Assembly (NCBI GenBank): GCA_000695325.1
Contig: AVPN01000759.1
Coordinates: forward strand, 7,457 to 37,533
DNA length: 30,077 nucleotides
Source: Pleurobrachia bachei
Taxonomy: Eukaryota > Ctenophora > Tentaculata > Cydippida > Pleurobrachiidae
Reading direction: 5' to 3'
The stretch's first letter is position 1. Every line of letters starts with the position of its first letter. The translations under genes were made by a program, and so were the position numbers. The notes under the pieces were generated by a model that saw only the letters and a program-made list of their open reading frames with translations, was not told the DNA's origin and ran no database searches. Of the stretch, positions 18,008 through 29,200 are shown piece after piece.

Positions 18008-18485
18008 GTCAGAAAAGGAAACAATGAGAGTTGAGACAACAGATACCGACACAACCAAACGCTCGAAAGTCCGGATTTACTGAAAAGTGCTCACGAGTCA
18101 CGCGAGTCCGATTTTTCGAACTTTTCAAATGCAAAACAGCCGCGCATTCAAAAAGCAGTGCTTCAATGACAAATTTCGCCGAATACATTAAAAATGGTAA
18201 CGCGGCAGCGCTAAAATTGCCGCGCTAAAGGGCGCGCGCGGTCCAAAATCAAGTTGTTAAAAAAACGCCAGATGGTAAAATTTGCGGAAACCTTAAAATT
18301 TGGGTGTTTTGAGTGTCTTAAATTGGCAGTACTGCGCTTGACGCAGGTGTTAAAGCCGAATGGGGTCTATGAATATGTTAATTGAGTACCAGTACTTACA
18401 AACCGTTGTAATGCACAAGTTTAAGTAGGAAAGTTAAATAAAAATATAGATAGTAGTCAATGTTTAATTTATGTACCGTTTCAGG
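18008..18485. promoter_or_regulatory. Divergent intergenic region MAEL-C / CNTD1
   Basis: 478 bp separate the divergent start codons of MAEL-C (minus) and CNTD1 (plus), so the region must carry both promoters. It has a GC-rich core at about 18200-18245 (CGCGGCAGCGCTAAAATTGC, CGCGCTAAAGGGCGCGCGCG) in otherwise AT-rich DNA, and a TTTCGCCG near 18174. These resemble E2F-type GC boxes, but that is only resemblance. A shared promoter would co-regulate a piRNA factor and a meiotic gene. Confidence 0.5.
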
Positions 18486-19304
18486 ATGTCCTGTTCAATA
18501 TTCAAAGTATCAGATATTGATGAGATGGGCCTCCTAGAGGATGTATTCAAAGTGATGTACCAAATCAGTAACGAGTTATCAACAGAGGGGCGTGGAGGAT
18601 ACTTTGTGAATAGGAAGTTACCAGAAATTGTATTTTCCCTCTGTGAGACCATGAAACTACCAACTGAGGCTCGGTTTTATGCTGTGGAACTATTCAACTT
18701 ATTCACAAACCGATACGTTAAACGACACTGCAAACGACGGGAGAAGATGGCCGTGTTTTGTAATAAGAGCGCCCTTTACATTCTCGTTACTGTTCAAATA
18801 GCCAGTAAAATGTCAAGTCACTACCGGGCTATATCACAACGTAGCATTATAAACCATCTTAACAGACTGAAAAAGCAGAGTGCAGTGTTCACTAAACCTG
18901 ATATTATACAGGCAGAGATAGAGATTCTACAGACAGTTGATTACGATTTGTTCCTGATTCTGCCTCTAGACATCCTAGATCTACTCCTGTTCTTTACCCA
19001 ACATCACCTCCAGCATGAATGTGAATCTCTTGGGACACTCAAAGAGACTTGTCTCTCTGTACTGGAGATGTTTTACCTGCGTCAGTACCAGATATACACT
19101 GCATTCTACGGATCTCCCGAGCACTTTCGGAGTGATTTGGTTATGGTGGCGGTGGCTGTGATATGTGTGGCGGTGTTCATTGTTGACTCAACTCTGAATG
19201 AGGAGATTTGTAATTTTCTGTCTGAGAAATGTCTCGTTGATAAGGAAGAGGTGTTGAGATTAAGTGTGGATATTGTTGATAATATTAATGTTCGGTCGGT
19301 GTGA
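18486..19304 (+). CDS. CNTD1: CNTD1-like cyclin (meiotic crossover regulator), single exon
   Basis: Cyclin-fold protein of 272 residues; vertebrate CNTD1 is about 330. CNTD1 and its nematode counterpart COSA-1 promote maturation of meiotic crossovers. The cyclin box is seen in LPEIVFSLCETMKLPTEARF, YAVELFNLFTNRYVKR, LVTVQIASKMSSHYRAISQ and EIEILQTVDYDLFLILPLDI, which follow the CNTD1 pattern (LVSCVQLASKLS...ELDVLKSLNF). The second half (LSVLEMFYLRQYQIY, LVMVAVAVICVAVFIVD) corresponds to the CNTD1 C-terminal helices. I prefer the ATG at 18486 over an in-frame ATG at 18471: TTTCAG ends one base before 18486, so the upstream ATG would be removed as intron. TMEM218 starts 219 bp downstream. Assignment rests on remembered family sequence. 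Confidence 0.78.
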   Translation: MSCSIFKVSDIDEMGLLEDVFKVMYQISNELSTEGRGGYFVNRKLPEIVFSLCETMKLPTEARFYAVELFNLFTNRYVKRHCKRREKMAVFCNKSALYILVTVQIASKMSSHYRAISQRSIINHLNRLKKQSAVFTKPDIIQAEIEILQTVDYDLFLILPLDILDLLLFFTQHHLQHECESLGTLKETCLSVLEMFYLRQYQIYTAFYGSPEHFRSDLVMVAVAVICVAVFIVDSTLNEEICNFLSEKCLVDKEEVLRLSVDIVDNINVRSV

Positions 19305-19523
19305 CGGGGGATCTCATAAAAGTGCTGTCTTTTTTGTTGTTAAATTTCGTTAAGTTTTAGAAAAACTTTCTGTTTGTTTGACTAAATTGTTTGTATGAAG
19401 TTTTGTTGTATAAAAATTCCATTTAAATTTATTTGTAATTTTGTAAATTCATGAATCGCTAAAATCCCAAAGTATTTATTTTATCCACTTGTCCACCGAG
19501 TTTTCAACCCCCCCTCTTGTAGC

Positions 19524-19999
19524 ATGGCTGAAGATGGTCTTGTGTTTGGTATTGGTATCGGCCTTTTTATCCTAATACTACTGTGGTCTGTGGTAGTATT
19601 TGTTGGGATAATAACTTTGCGGTGGAATAATGGTGGAATTCTGACAGTTAGCTTGGTATCACTAGCAACATTGGTTACCATCATTCTAGTTTTCATTCCT
19701 CGAGGTACGATTCTGTATTTGATTAATTCAATTGCAACCACTACCATTATCAGAAATAATAATAAAGTATACCGTGATTTGTAACATCCTCCTCCTTCTC
19801 AGGTGACATTAACTCGGAAAGCACGGAACCAACAGACAGCCTCTTTATTCCTCGTATCCTGATGCTAACCTTTATGGGCCTCAGTGTGATAGTTGGTAGT
19901 GTGTTCTGGTTTATCTTCAAGTGTGTACAGCCTGTCTATGCTAAACAATCTACACCACTGTATGAGGGCGCCGTGTACCGGACACAAAAACAAATGTAA
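19524..19999 (+). CDS. TMEM218: TMEM218, ciliary transition-zone membrane protein
   Basis: Two exons, 19524-19704 and 19803-19999 (donor GTACGA, acceptor TTCTCAG, phase 1); 125 residues against 115 in human. TMEM218 works in the MKS module of the cilium transition zone and is mutated in Joubert/Meckel-type ciliopathies. Three membrane segments fit the family: about residues 7-30 (FGIGIGLFILILLWSVVVFV), 37-58 (ILTVSLVSLATLVTIILVFI) and 80-102 (MLTFMGLSVIVGSVFWFIF). The FIPR motif ends the second segment where human has LFPR, and the C-terminus has VQPVYAK where human has LEPIYAK. The ATG follows a CTCTTGTAG acceptor-like site by one base. DRC7 begins 276 bp downstream on the same strand. Confidence 0.9.
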
Positions 20000-20275
20000 T
20001 GTAGGGAGGTAACTTGAACTTGTTGGGGAACGATTTCCAAGTACACTTATTTGAGCAAACAAGGCCAAATTATCTATAACATTGACGGATTTGTTAAGAT
20101 TATAATGACTTTCAGGAGTATGAAAAGAAGTTTTATTATACGCTGACACACACATTGACGTATATTATTATTTATTTGGTTTATTTATTTTATCAACATG
20201 TTTTCGTTTGTGTGTACCAAAGTAATGTTTCGACTTTTGTTATCTCACTACATAATTTTAATATTTCTAGCCATC

Positions 20276-23200
20276 ATGGACGATTTGAACAAGGAGTTAT
20301 CGAACATCAAAGTAACAAAACCTGTTGTCAAGGTGACTAAAACTCCACCGGCTTCCTATACCTCCAACGACAACAAAGAGATTGAGATTTTAGGGTACGC
20401 TGAAAACTTCCGACGTCAGTTCGTGCACCTGTACAGGGATAGAAAGCCACTGTTCCTGTCGCCACCAAATGAACATAATATTGAGGTAATGTGGCAATGT
20501 TAACTCCTGTTTTTTCTACGCTGAACAAAACTATAGAACTTCAGATGTCCCCTAAACACTGTGTTGCCCCTCTCCAGAAAATAGTGTGTACGACACTCCG
20601 ACCGACACTGCTGCCATATAAGGAGCTGTATGATTGGGATGGTTGTGCTCAGTTTGTCAGCGACTATCTAACTTACACACCTCTGGAGTGTCCAAATGAG
20701 CTGGTATGTAGATCATGGGGGGGGGAGGTGGATGGATGGTTTAGATGGGTTGGACGGGTTTTACTGTTAACTCCCTCTCTCTCCTCTCAGCCAGAAGTTC
20801 TGAGTTCTCCTACAGAGGTTCTAGCTCAACAGAAGGGTAACTGTTTCGATTTCTCTACCCTGCTCTGTTCCCTGTTGTTGGGGGCTGGCTATGACGCATA
20901 CTGTGTCTGTGGGTACGCCGCCCGAGAGGTAACGTTTTTTGTGTAAAACTCGTTGGGCTCATCTTAAAATCTCCAATATTTTTAAAATCTATCCAATTTA
21001 ATTCATGACAATCATCGCTAAGCTCGACCCCCTTTTTTCGAGATAATCACCGACTCCTCTAACACAGGTGACTCTAATGGATCAGAGTAGGAGTGAGTGT
21101 CCTCTTCTAAAGAAAGGTGATGCAGTGGTTAAGGAGGCAGGGAAAACTAAAGAGAGTAAATACGATGTGAAACCACCCCGGGATCTCCGCAGCAAATATC
21201 TCATCAAGGTAATATTGTAGTAACAAGTGATATTTCATATATGCATTGGGCCATATTTTGGACTAACTTGGTTATAACGAAATATGTTGAATTTCTTCCA
21301 AAAGAAAACTGCAGTGAGCGTGTAGAACACCCGTAACTCTATCACTTTCTCATTAGATGGAGGAAAGAAAGGTTCAAGAGAGGCTGGATGAGGAACAAAG
21401 GATAAAAGATATAGAGCTGGGGAAGATCGCTGAGTTGGAGAAACCCGCCCCAGACGAGCTGTATGGAATGAGGGTTCACTGTTGGGTGCTCGTTCTTGCT
21501 GGAAAACGAGAGGTGAGAATGTTGTTTTTGTTGGTTGGTTGGTTTTACTGGACTTCGGGCTGCAAATCAAATAGTTTGAATACAATTTTTAAAGGCTGTT
21601 ATAATTAAAAACTAAAACAACTTAGAGTTTGGTTGAAGAAAAAGCAAGAACATATTAAAATACTTACAGTTTGGTAAATAACGTTACTGATAAAAGCCTA
21701 CGCACAGGAGATTATCTTGATTCAAAATATTTGAATCGTAAACTCGTAAAAAGTTCTAAACTAAAGTTCTCCTTCTCCGTGACCTGTGATAAGACACAGT
21801 TGTTTCCTCCGAAACAAAAGCAGTCTCCTGAATCATGACTTTAGTTGGCATCATATCGTTGCAACTATAGCATCTCATCTTCAATCTACAATAATTCGAT
21901 GTCTTATCAGCAACTTCGAATTGCTCTCCTGGCCTATAATCCTCTGGTCTACCTGCAGGGGCACGAGTAGTGTTTTCCTGATATGAATTATTGGCAGGAA
22001 TTTGGCCAGGTTCCTCGGGTCTAACTGGTCCTCCACCTAGCAAGCTAAAGATCGATCTCCGACAATTCAAGGTGGCCAGAAATCTTCCGATGACAGGTCT
22101 TACTTCATCAAACACTTTAGTCAGTACATCACTGTACAAAATTGGGTTCAGTACAGAGTTGATTGGTAGGATGTTGAGGGAGAAGACCTGGTACCACGGT
22201 GACATATCCACAACCTCAGCCGTATGGAGGGCACAGCAGATCAAAAAGGGTAGCCAGCAACAAAAGTCCGTTACGCACACCAAAGCGACTTTACGACCGA
22301 GTCTATTGTTTTTACTTCGATCTGTCCCAGGCACTGCCGCTTTAATGGACAAAACCAGAATTAGGATATGACACACCGCAACGCATACAAAGCAGAGGAA
22401 GTGAAGGCTGATGTAGAACCAGACAAAAACAACTTGGGGATCATCGGAGAGGACAAAAAACTTAAACATACAAACTGGATCATTACCGTAAAATGACAGC
22501 TTTTTACCAGAAACAGCCCCATAATCCGCAGAAAACATTTCCGTGGCAATTCCCTGAATTGAACTCCAGGAAATTGCTGCTTCCCGTCGAGAACGTTCTG
22601 TGCATCTTGCCCCGTAGTAGCCATAGGCAATCTGCAGAAACTGTGCCTTATCCACCGTACCAAGGAAAAGTGCTATCTCCCTTGGAAACACAAGACCGTT
22701 GACAAACCAATCTTCCAAAGCCCCCAAAAGAGGCACTAACGCAAACGCCAGTGCAATGAGCACAATGAACACTAGGCATAAACTAACTTTTTGTCTTAAC
22801 TCCTTCGTGACTTCGCCTGACTGTCTGTAATTGAGAGCTCTTCTTGTTCCATAAAGCCGGTAGACGCTTATACTCGCCATGGCTAAGGAGGAAACTGTCG
22901 CTCCGACCGTGTTTAGTACACCTATGAAGTTGCAAGACCTTCCACTCATCCACTCCAATCGCTTAACACAGAAATCTGTGTTTTTTGTCCAATGCAAAAC
23001 TGTTAAGAACAGTAGATAGCATGGAGTTAAAAGGTCTCCAAAGGAAATTGCAAGTACAAAGATTTGGTTCACAAATGCCCCACTTTTTTCTGGAAGTTTC
23101 TGGAGAGACGTCTTCACGAAAGCTGTAAGTCCTATTACTAGCCCTAAGACTCCCATTATAAATGCTATCACAGCTATTGTATGATTTTCAATTGTCTTTC

Positions 23201-26200
23201 TGCTGCAGCTACTATTGCACTCATCAGAAAAGTCCTTACAATCAGTTTTTCCATCGCATTTCTGGCTCAGAGGTAAGAATGAGGAATTATCAGTACACTG
23301 GAAGTTATTGGCACACCCGGCTTCCTCATCAGACCTGTCCCCACAGTCATCAACCAGATCACATACTCTTTCAAAAAGAACACATCTCCTGTTTTTACAC
23401 ACGAACACGTTGTTATGAAACGCAGACTTTTGACGGAAAACCGATGTCACAACACCTAACTCCGTGTTAAGTGAGTAAACTGCAATCGGGAGATTGTGGC
23501 AGGAATTGTGCAGCACCAGTCTTTTCAAAGGGCATTCGGCATTTTTACATTGTCCAGTACAGCTGTGAAAGACATACGCCTCACCGTAAAGGTATCTGCA
23601 ATCTTGCTTTCGGGACAACGAGGCAAGGGCTGTTGTGAGGTTTTTACCGAAGAATTGGTGAAATGAATGGTTGAATTTTCGAAGATAACATACCTCTTTC
23701 ATATGAAGGAGTACCGACGATAGACCTTTGTTGCACACATTTCCAACCAAATATTCTTTCCCAAGTGTTCTAGCAGTTGACGATGGGAAAAGGGCTTTCT
23801 TTACAGTAACCGCTCTTCTTGCGCTCTGACAAGCCCGTTTGTCGCACGTCTTGGTCGAAGAACACATGGCGGAAGTTTCCAGGAATTCTGAATGGTTGCC
23901 GTGACACAAAAACACGTTAGAGCATGGTGACGTATTCACCTTAACCCTCAGAGTGGTGCCATTGCCGCACATTTCCCAATTATCTTTTTCATCTACGCCG
24001 TTCTCACAATCTACAACTCCATCTCGGATCCAATCTACCAGAACTCGAGAAGTCTTCCCAAACCGTCTCTGACAAGTGTGAGTGGTGATCTTCCCAGGTC
24101 CACACCAAATTTTACTCTCATCCATACCACCTGCACAATCCTCCGTACCATCACAAAGCTTATGCTTGTGAATTAAACAATGCCTTCCAACCCTGATACA
24201 TTTTAACTCTATTCCATCATCACACAATTGTATAATAGGGTCATTGCCATCACAGATCACATAGATGGAAATGGTAGTAGGATAACCACTCACCAGACAG
24301 CTGCCCCCAACCTTGGCTGGATCAGTGCAACTAGTTTGGTCCAATCCAGTATGAACACAATAGGTGGACCTTGAACTAGAGAATCCGTTTTCGTTTCGAC
24401 CAGAAATTGTTAGGAAACATCTCGAACCGTTATACAATGGAAAATCACTGCCGTGAACATCTGCAGGCGAAGATGATGCTTTACAGAGTGGTACATCTTG
24501 ATCCCAAGGAGAGGATGTTCCTTCTTCCGGCATACCTTGGAAAGGCATGAAAACCAAATCTTTGGAGATACTACCGTATATGATTCCCCCGCCACAATCC
24601 CGCTCCTCGACACATGTCAAACTGGGGTCCGGTGTGAGACCTTTGCCTACCCAGATCTCATCACATATCCCATCACAAACGCCTCCCACTTTCAAGCTCA
24701 CCTGGAAAACACTTCCATCTTGTAGAGTGAGCAGATGGCGCATAGTACCGACAGTTATATCTCCACACACCTGGTCATCCTTTTGAATTAAGTTACCTCT
24801 ATACCCATCGAAACAGATAACTCCACAAAGAGGGGGTTGGTCGAACAATTCCACGAAATGCATACCACTGAAACCGCCTTTGTCCGATTTGCCACATGCT
24901 TGATACATTGCACTGTCATTTGGACACCGCTCAGAATACACGTCTGTATAAACACGTGTTCTAACGTCATAGACCCCCCGTTTCGTATAGGTAATATTGG
25001 GTGAGGTGGCACATTGAAAGATACCTGTACCCCCGTTCCAGTAGTCTTCCTTGTTACAAATACGGGCCAGGAATCCGTGATCATCAGCTATGGGACAAAG
25101 GTCTTCAGAGGCTTCTTTTTCAGGTATAGGTTCCCTATTGTTTGGGGGTCCTGGAGGGAGGGGAATCTTGGATGTGTTTCCAATCGACCAGAGAGAACTT
25201 GACCCGCCTGTTGATAACAGAACGAGGACAATAATTGTAAGGAACATGTTCCTGTAAACATTTTAATGAATAAAATAGTAGTCATAAACAGTAGAATAGT
25301 CCCAGTGATGACAATATATATCGGTAGACCGCCTATTTTGAAATATTATATTGAAACACACAGCAAAAAAACTCTGACAAAACGCTGAAAATTCATTAAA
25401 ATTCTAATAACTACGGTAGACGAAAGATATCTCCCAACCTTTGAACTTAAGATCAAGTCGTGGGGATATATTTTATATCAAACACAAAGGAATGAGCGAT
25501 CTTGCAGAATTACACCTCCCTAAGAAATTTTACAGTGGCGCTCCGTCATAACACAAGGCGCCGCCCAAAGCGTCCCCACGACGTCAAAGATGCAGTCCGT
25601 TTCAACATTGATTGATTTTTGTAGAAAGGATTACCCATTCCTTTGTGTTTGATATCCCCACAACTAAAATCACAATAGATTATGAAATATTATAATTTTT
25701 GAAGCGTTGAGATTATCATGCAGTCAACCCTTGATCTCGGGTTTCCTTACATTTACAAATGTGATGATTGCGTAACGATTAAAAATTTATGAAAAGTCGA
25801 ATGACCACAGTAGACGAAAAGTTTAAGATATCTCCCAACCTTTGATGCTATCCGTAAAAAAAACACAAACTGAGGTCCGAGGGTTGACTGTATAAATTTC
25901 ATAAATCTCTCAACGCTTTGAAAATCATAATAAATTTTTAAAATATATATTGTGAATTTAAGATCAAGTTGTGGGGATATTCATCAAACACAAAGGAATA
26001 AGCGATCTTGTCTACAGAATAACACCTCACCTAAGAAATTTTACACCTCACCTAAGAAATTATAAAGTTGTGCTCCACACAAGACCTCGCCCAAAGCGTC
26101 GCCCACGACGTCAAAGACGCAACTTCCTCTTCAACATTGATTAACACACGAATTCCCAGATTTAAGTTTTAAAACAGGAATATATAAATCCGATGTAATA

Positions 26201-29200
26201 TCCTATCTCCCCGTCCCCCACCCCCCCATATCCCTCATATCCCAAATCTCCCCTTGTTGACTAATAAATCTCCCCAGGTACCGGAGAATTTCTTCATCGA
26301 GCCTAGTACGGGGACCAGTGTGGAGGTTGGCGACTATCTTGGAATTGAGAGCCTCTGGAATTCTACCAATTATTGGGTCAACATGCAGGACTGTTCTCAT
26401 GGAATATCCGTACGTACTTTTTCAAGAATTGGGAGAATTAATGTGTTCCATTTTCCCCTCTCCCATCCCATATGCTCAGTGCACTCTCGTAGTGGCAAAT
26501 AAACTATACAACGTCACCTATAACCTCACCTATAACCTCATCCTTAGGAGATGAGTTTTGATCTGGGTGACATTGCACGTTGGGAGTTCATGTTTCCACA
26601 CAACGAGAAGCCCTTGCTGGCGCTCCCTGGGGAGGAGGATTTTGACATGGCCCCCTTGGAAGAGGAAGAGGAGGAGGCGGAGGAAGAAACGAGCATGCCA
26701 ACATCCTGGGTGGAGGAGATCGTACTGCCTTTAGAGGGTTAGTAGCACCAAAAATATACATCGTGCTGCCTTTAGAGGGTGGGTTTGAGTGATTTGTTAT
26801 AACCCTCCTTTACAATTGAGTATGGTGCGGTAAAACATGGTCAAGCAAGGCAACCGAAAATATACAAGTTCTTTTCAAAACAGCTGAGATTTCAGAGTCG
26901 TTCATCTCCTCAGATTTGCAGAGACGGTGCCCACAGGGAAAAAAGACAGTGTTGTACAAACAGGCGAAGTATGAGATATTTGCAGAGTATCTTATGGCCG
27001 ATGGAATGATTGCCAGGCTCACCGAATACTCAGATAGTGCTCGTGAGTATGAGATAGGGGAGGGACAGTGCTCGTGAGTAAATGGGAGGGAGGGGTAGTG
27101 CTCGTGAGTAAAAGATAAGGGAGGGGACTAGAGAGGTTGTAGTAAGGGAGTTGGGGATATAGCTAACCGAACAGTATTTCATGAGCTGTGGGGGCCATAA
27201 AAGGTGAGATATTTGATTAATAGGATTAATATGTTACAAGGATGTTACCATCGTCCCTCTCTCCACACAGTAACCCAACCAGTCAAGTGTATGGAATGGT
27301 TCCGGCACCGAGTTGATAAGTTGGAAACAAGGGAAACCAACATGGTTACAAATAAAGTCACAGAAGCATACGGACCGGGAAGGCAGCGATCCCTCCGACA
27401 GCATGTCTATTACTCAAACCAGACTGGGTCAGAGGCGACCCGCACAATGAATTTCGATTCCTTGTAAGTCAAGGGGGTGGGGTATCAATAGACATGTTTT
27501 TAATTTAAAACACGAGATCGTTTGGTCTATTTTCGGATCTTACTATAAAGCTTGTTAATCCAGGGCTCGTACTGATGGTCTGAAGTGTAGGGAGGAGACT
27601 CCAACGGTTCTTACTGAGCACTACAAGGATAGAGACGACTTTTTGGAGAAACGAATCGTTAATTACACAAAACGGGTCAAGAAATTCGGTCCTGCCGAGG
27701 GAAATGAAAAACCAATAAATGTGAGTTGATTGTACTGCTAATATCACCTGACAGTGAAATGACTGGTTTTTGTTCGTCGTCACTCGATTCGTAGTGGTTG
27801 AGTTTGTTGGCACATTCAAATGTCACACTGTATTTTGCTCATTGACGGAGGACGCAAGAACAGAAGCACTGAATACAGCGCGCTCGGTCAGGGTCTGTTG
27901 CTGCGGTAACTTGCGCGCGCAAACCATAAACGGGCAAATTGGGAAAGGGCTTACTAAATTTTCTAACAGGAGTTTTCTTCCACAGCAAATCACTGAGTAC
28001 TACGCCCGTGATACCTCTCTGGCAGCAGATGATGATATTGCAGAACTAACATTCCTACTAAATGAGGAGAAAATGTTCATCAAACATCATCTCCAGGTTT
28101 GTAATGTTTGCCTTGTTCGACCCTCCCTCCCGTGCCGAACAGGAACAAAACAATTTCTAACCCTCCTTTACATGTGTTTCCCGTGCGGGACAAGAAATAG
28201 GAGGTAGTTGAGTTAAAATAATCGGGGAAATAACATGCTATTATATCATCTCAGGATGAGAGGATTATATCAAGTACCCATGAATATCTGAAACCAGTAC
28301 AGAATGAAGACAAGGGACAGGTTCAGATCACCCTCGATATGGTCACTAGTTTCCAGGTACGTTTTTCAACAGGAACCGACTAAATCAGGAAATACTGGTC
28401 CCTGATTGGCTGATAACCAGTCACGTGATCTGAATAAACGAGTTCTGATTGGTTGTTTACATGTATCGCGTCGGTCGATTTTTGGTTTTCAGGTTTCTCC
28501 ATGATCATGGTGTTGCACTTTGTTTGATTTTGTGGTATCAACAACTAACTTCCAGTGTTATTGACAGGTAGAACGGCAGGCAAAGAACCCAAAGCTGATA
28601 CACATTTACAACACAATTGTAAATCTTCTGTCTCGAGAGGAGAGATGTGTTGAAACTGTCCGGGCGAGCGAGCAAGAGGTAATGATTCCAGGGGCACCAG
28701 GATAATAACGTGACATGTTCCCAGTCTGTCGGCTCCGAGGCGCTTTCAGCTCATCTCTAATAATTCTGAGAACTATCCAACGACACAAGTTATAGAGCTG
28801 AAGAAAAAAGGATTCATTTCATTAAATGTGGTTCCAAACTCCCAGGTTCGAGATATACTGGAGTGTAGGACCCAGGAGGAACTAACGACAGAGATGAGTG
28901 TGTCTATCTATGATACAGCTCGAAATGATACTGCTAAAAAGAGGCGAGAAGAACTGGTAAGGAACAATTGGGCCATTTCTTGTAGTTAGTAGTGTGAATG
29001 TGATGTTTGACCGTGAGAAGGGGTCAACGTGATGCCTGGCAGGGAGAGAGTCGTGAAATCTCCCTCCCCCGGAAGATGCACAATCCCAATAAACGTGATT
29101 CTAAGGGGTTAATACAGCTCTTTCATACAGGAGCGAAAGAGGAAGGACGATGAGGCCAGGAGAGAGGAGATGGAACTCGATTACCTGGCTCCATTCCTCG

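Noticed and set aside
20198-20275. N-terminal hydrophobic extension of DRC7
   Set aside because: The in-frame upstream ATGs lie before a TATTTCTAG acceptor, and a signal-like leader does not suit an axonemal protein. Start placed at 20276.
22361-22663. Extra frames within the GPCR gene on both strands
   Set aside because: All are shadows of a continuous 1163-codon frame with clear domain content.
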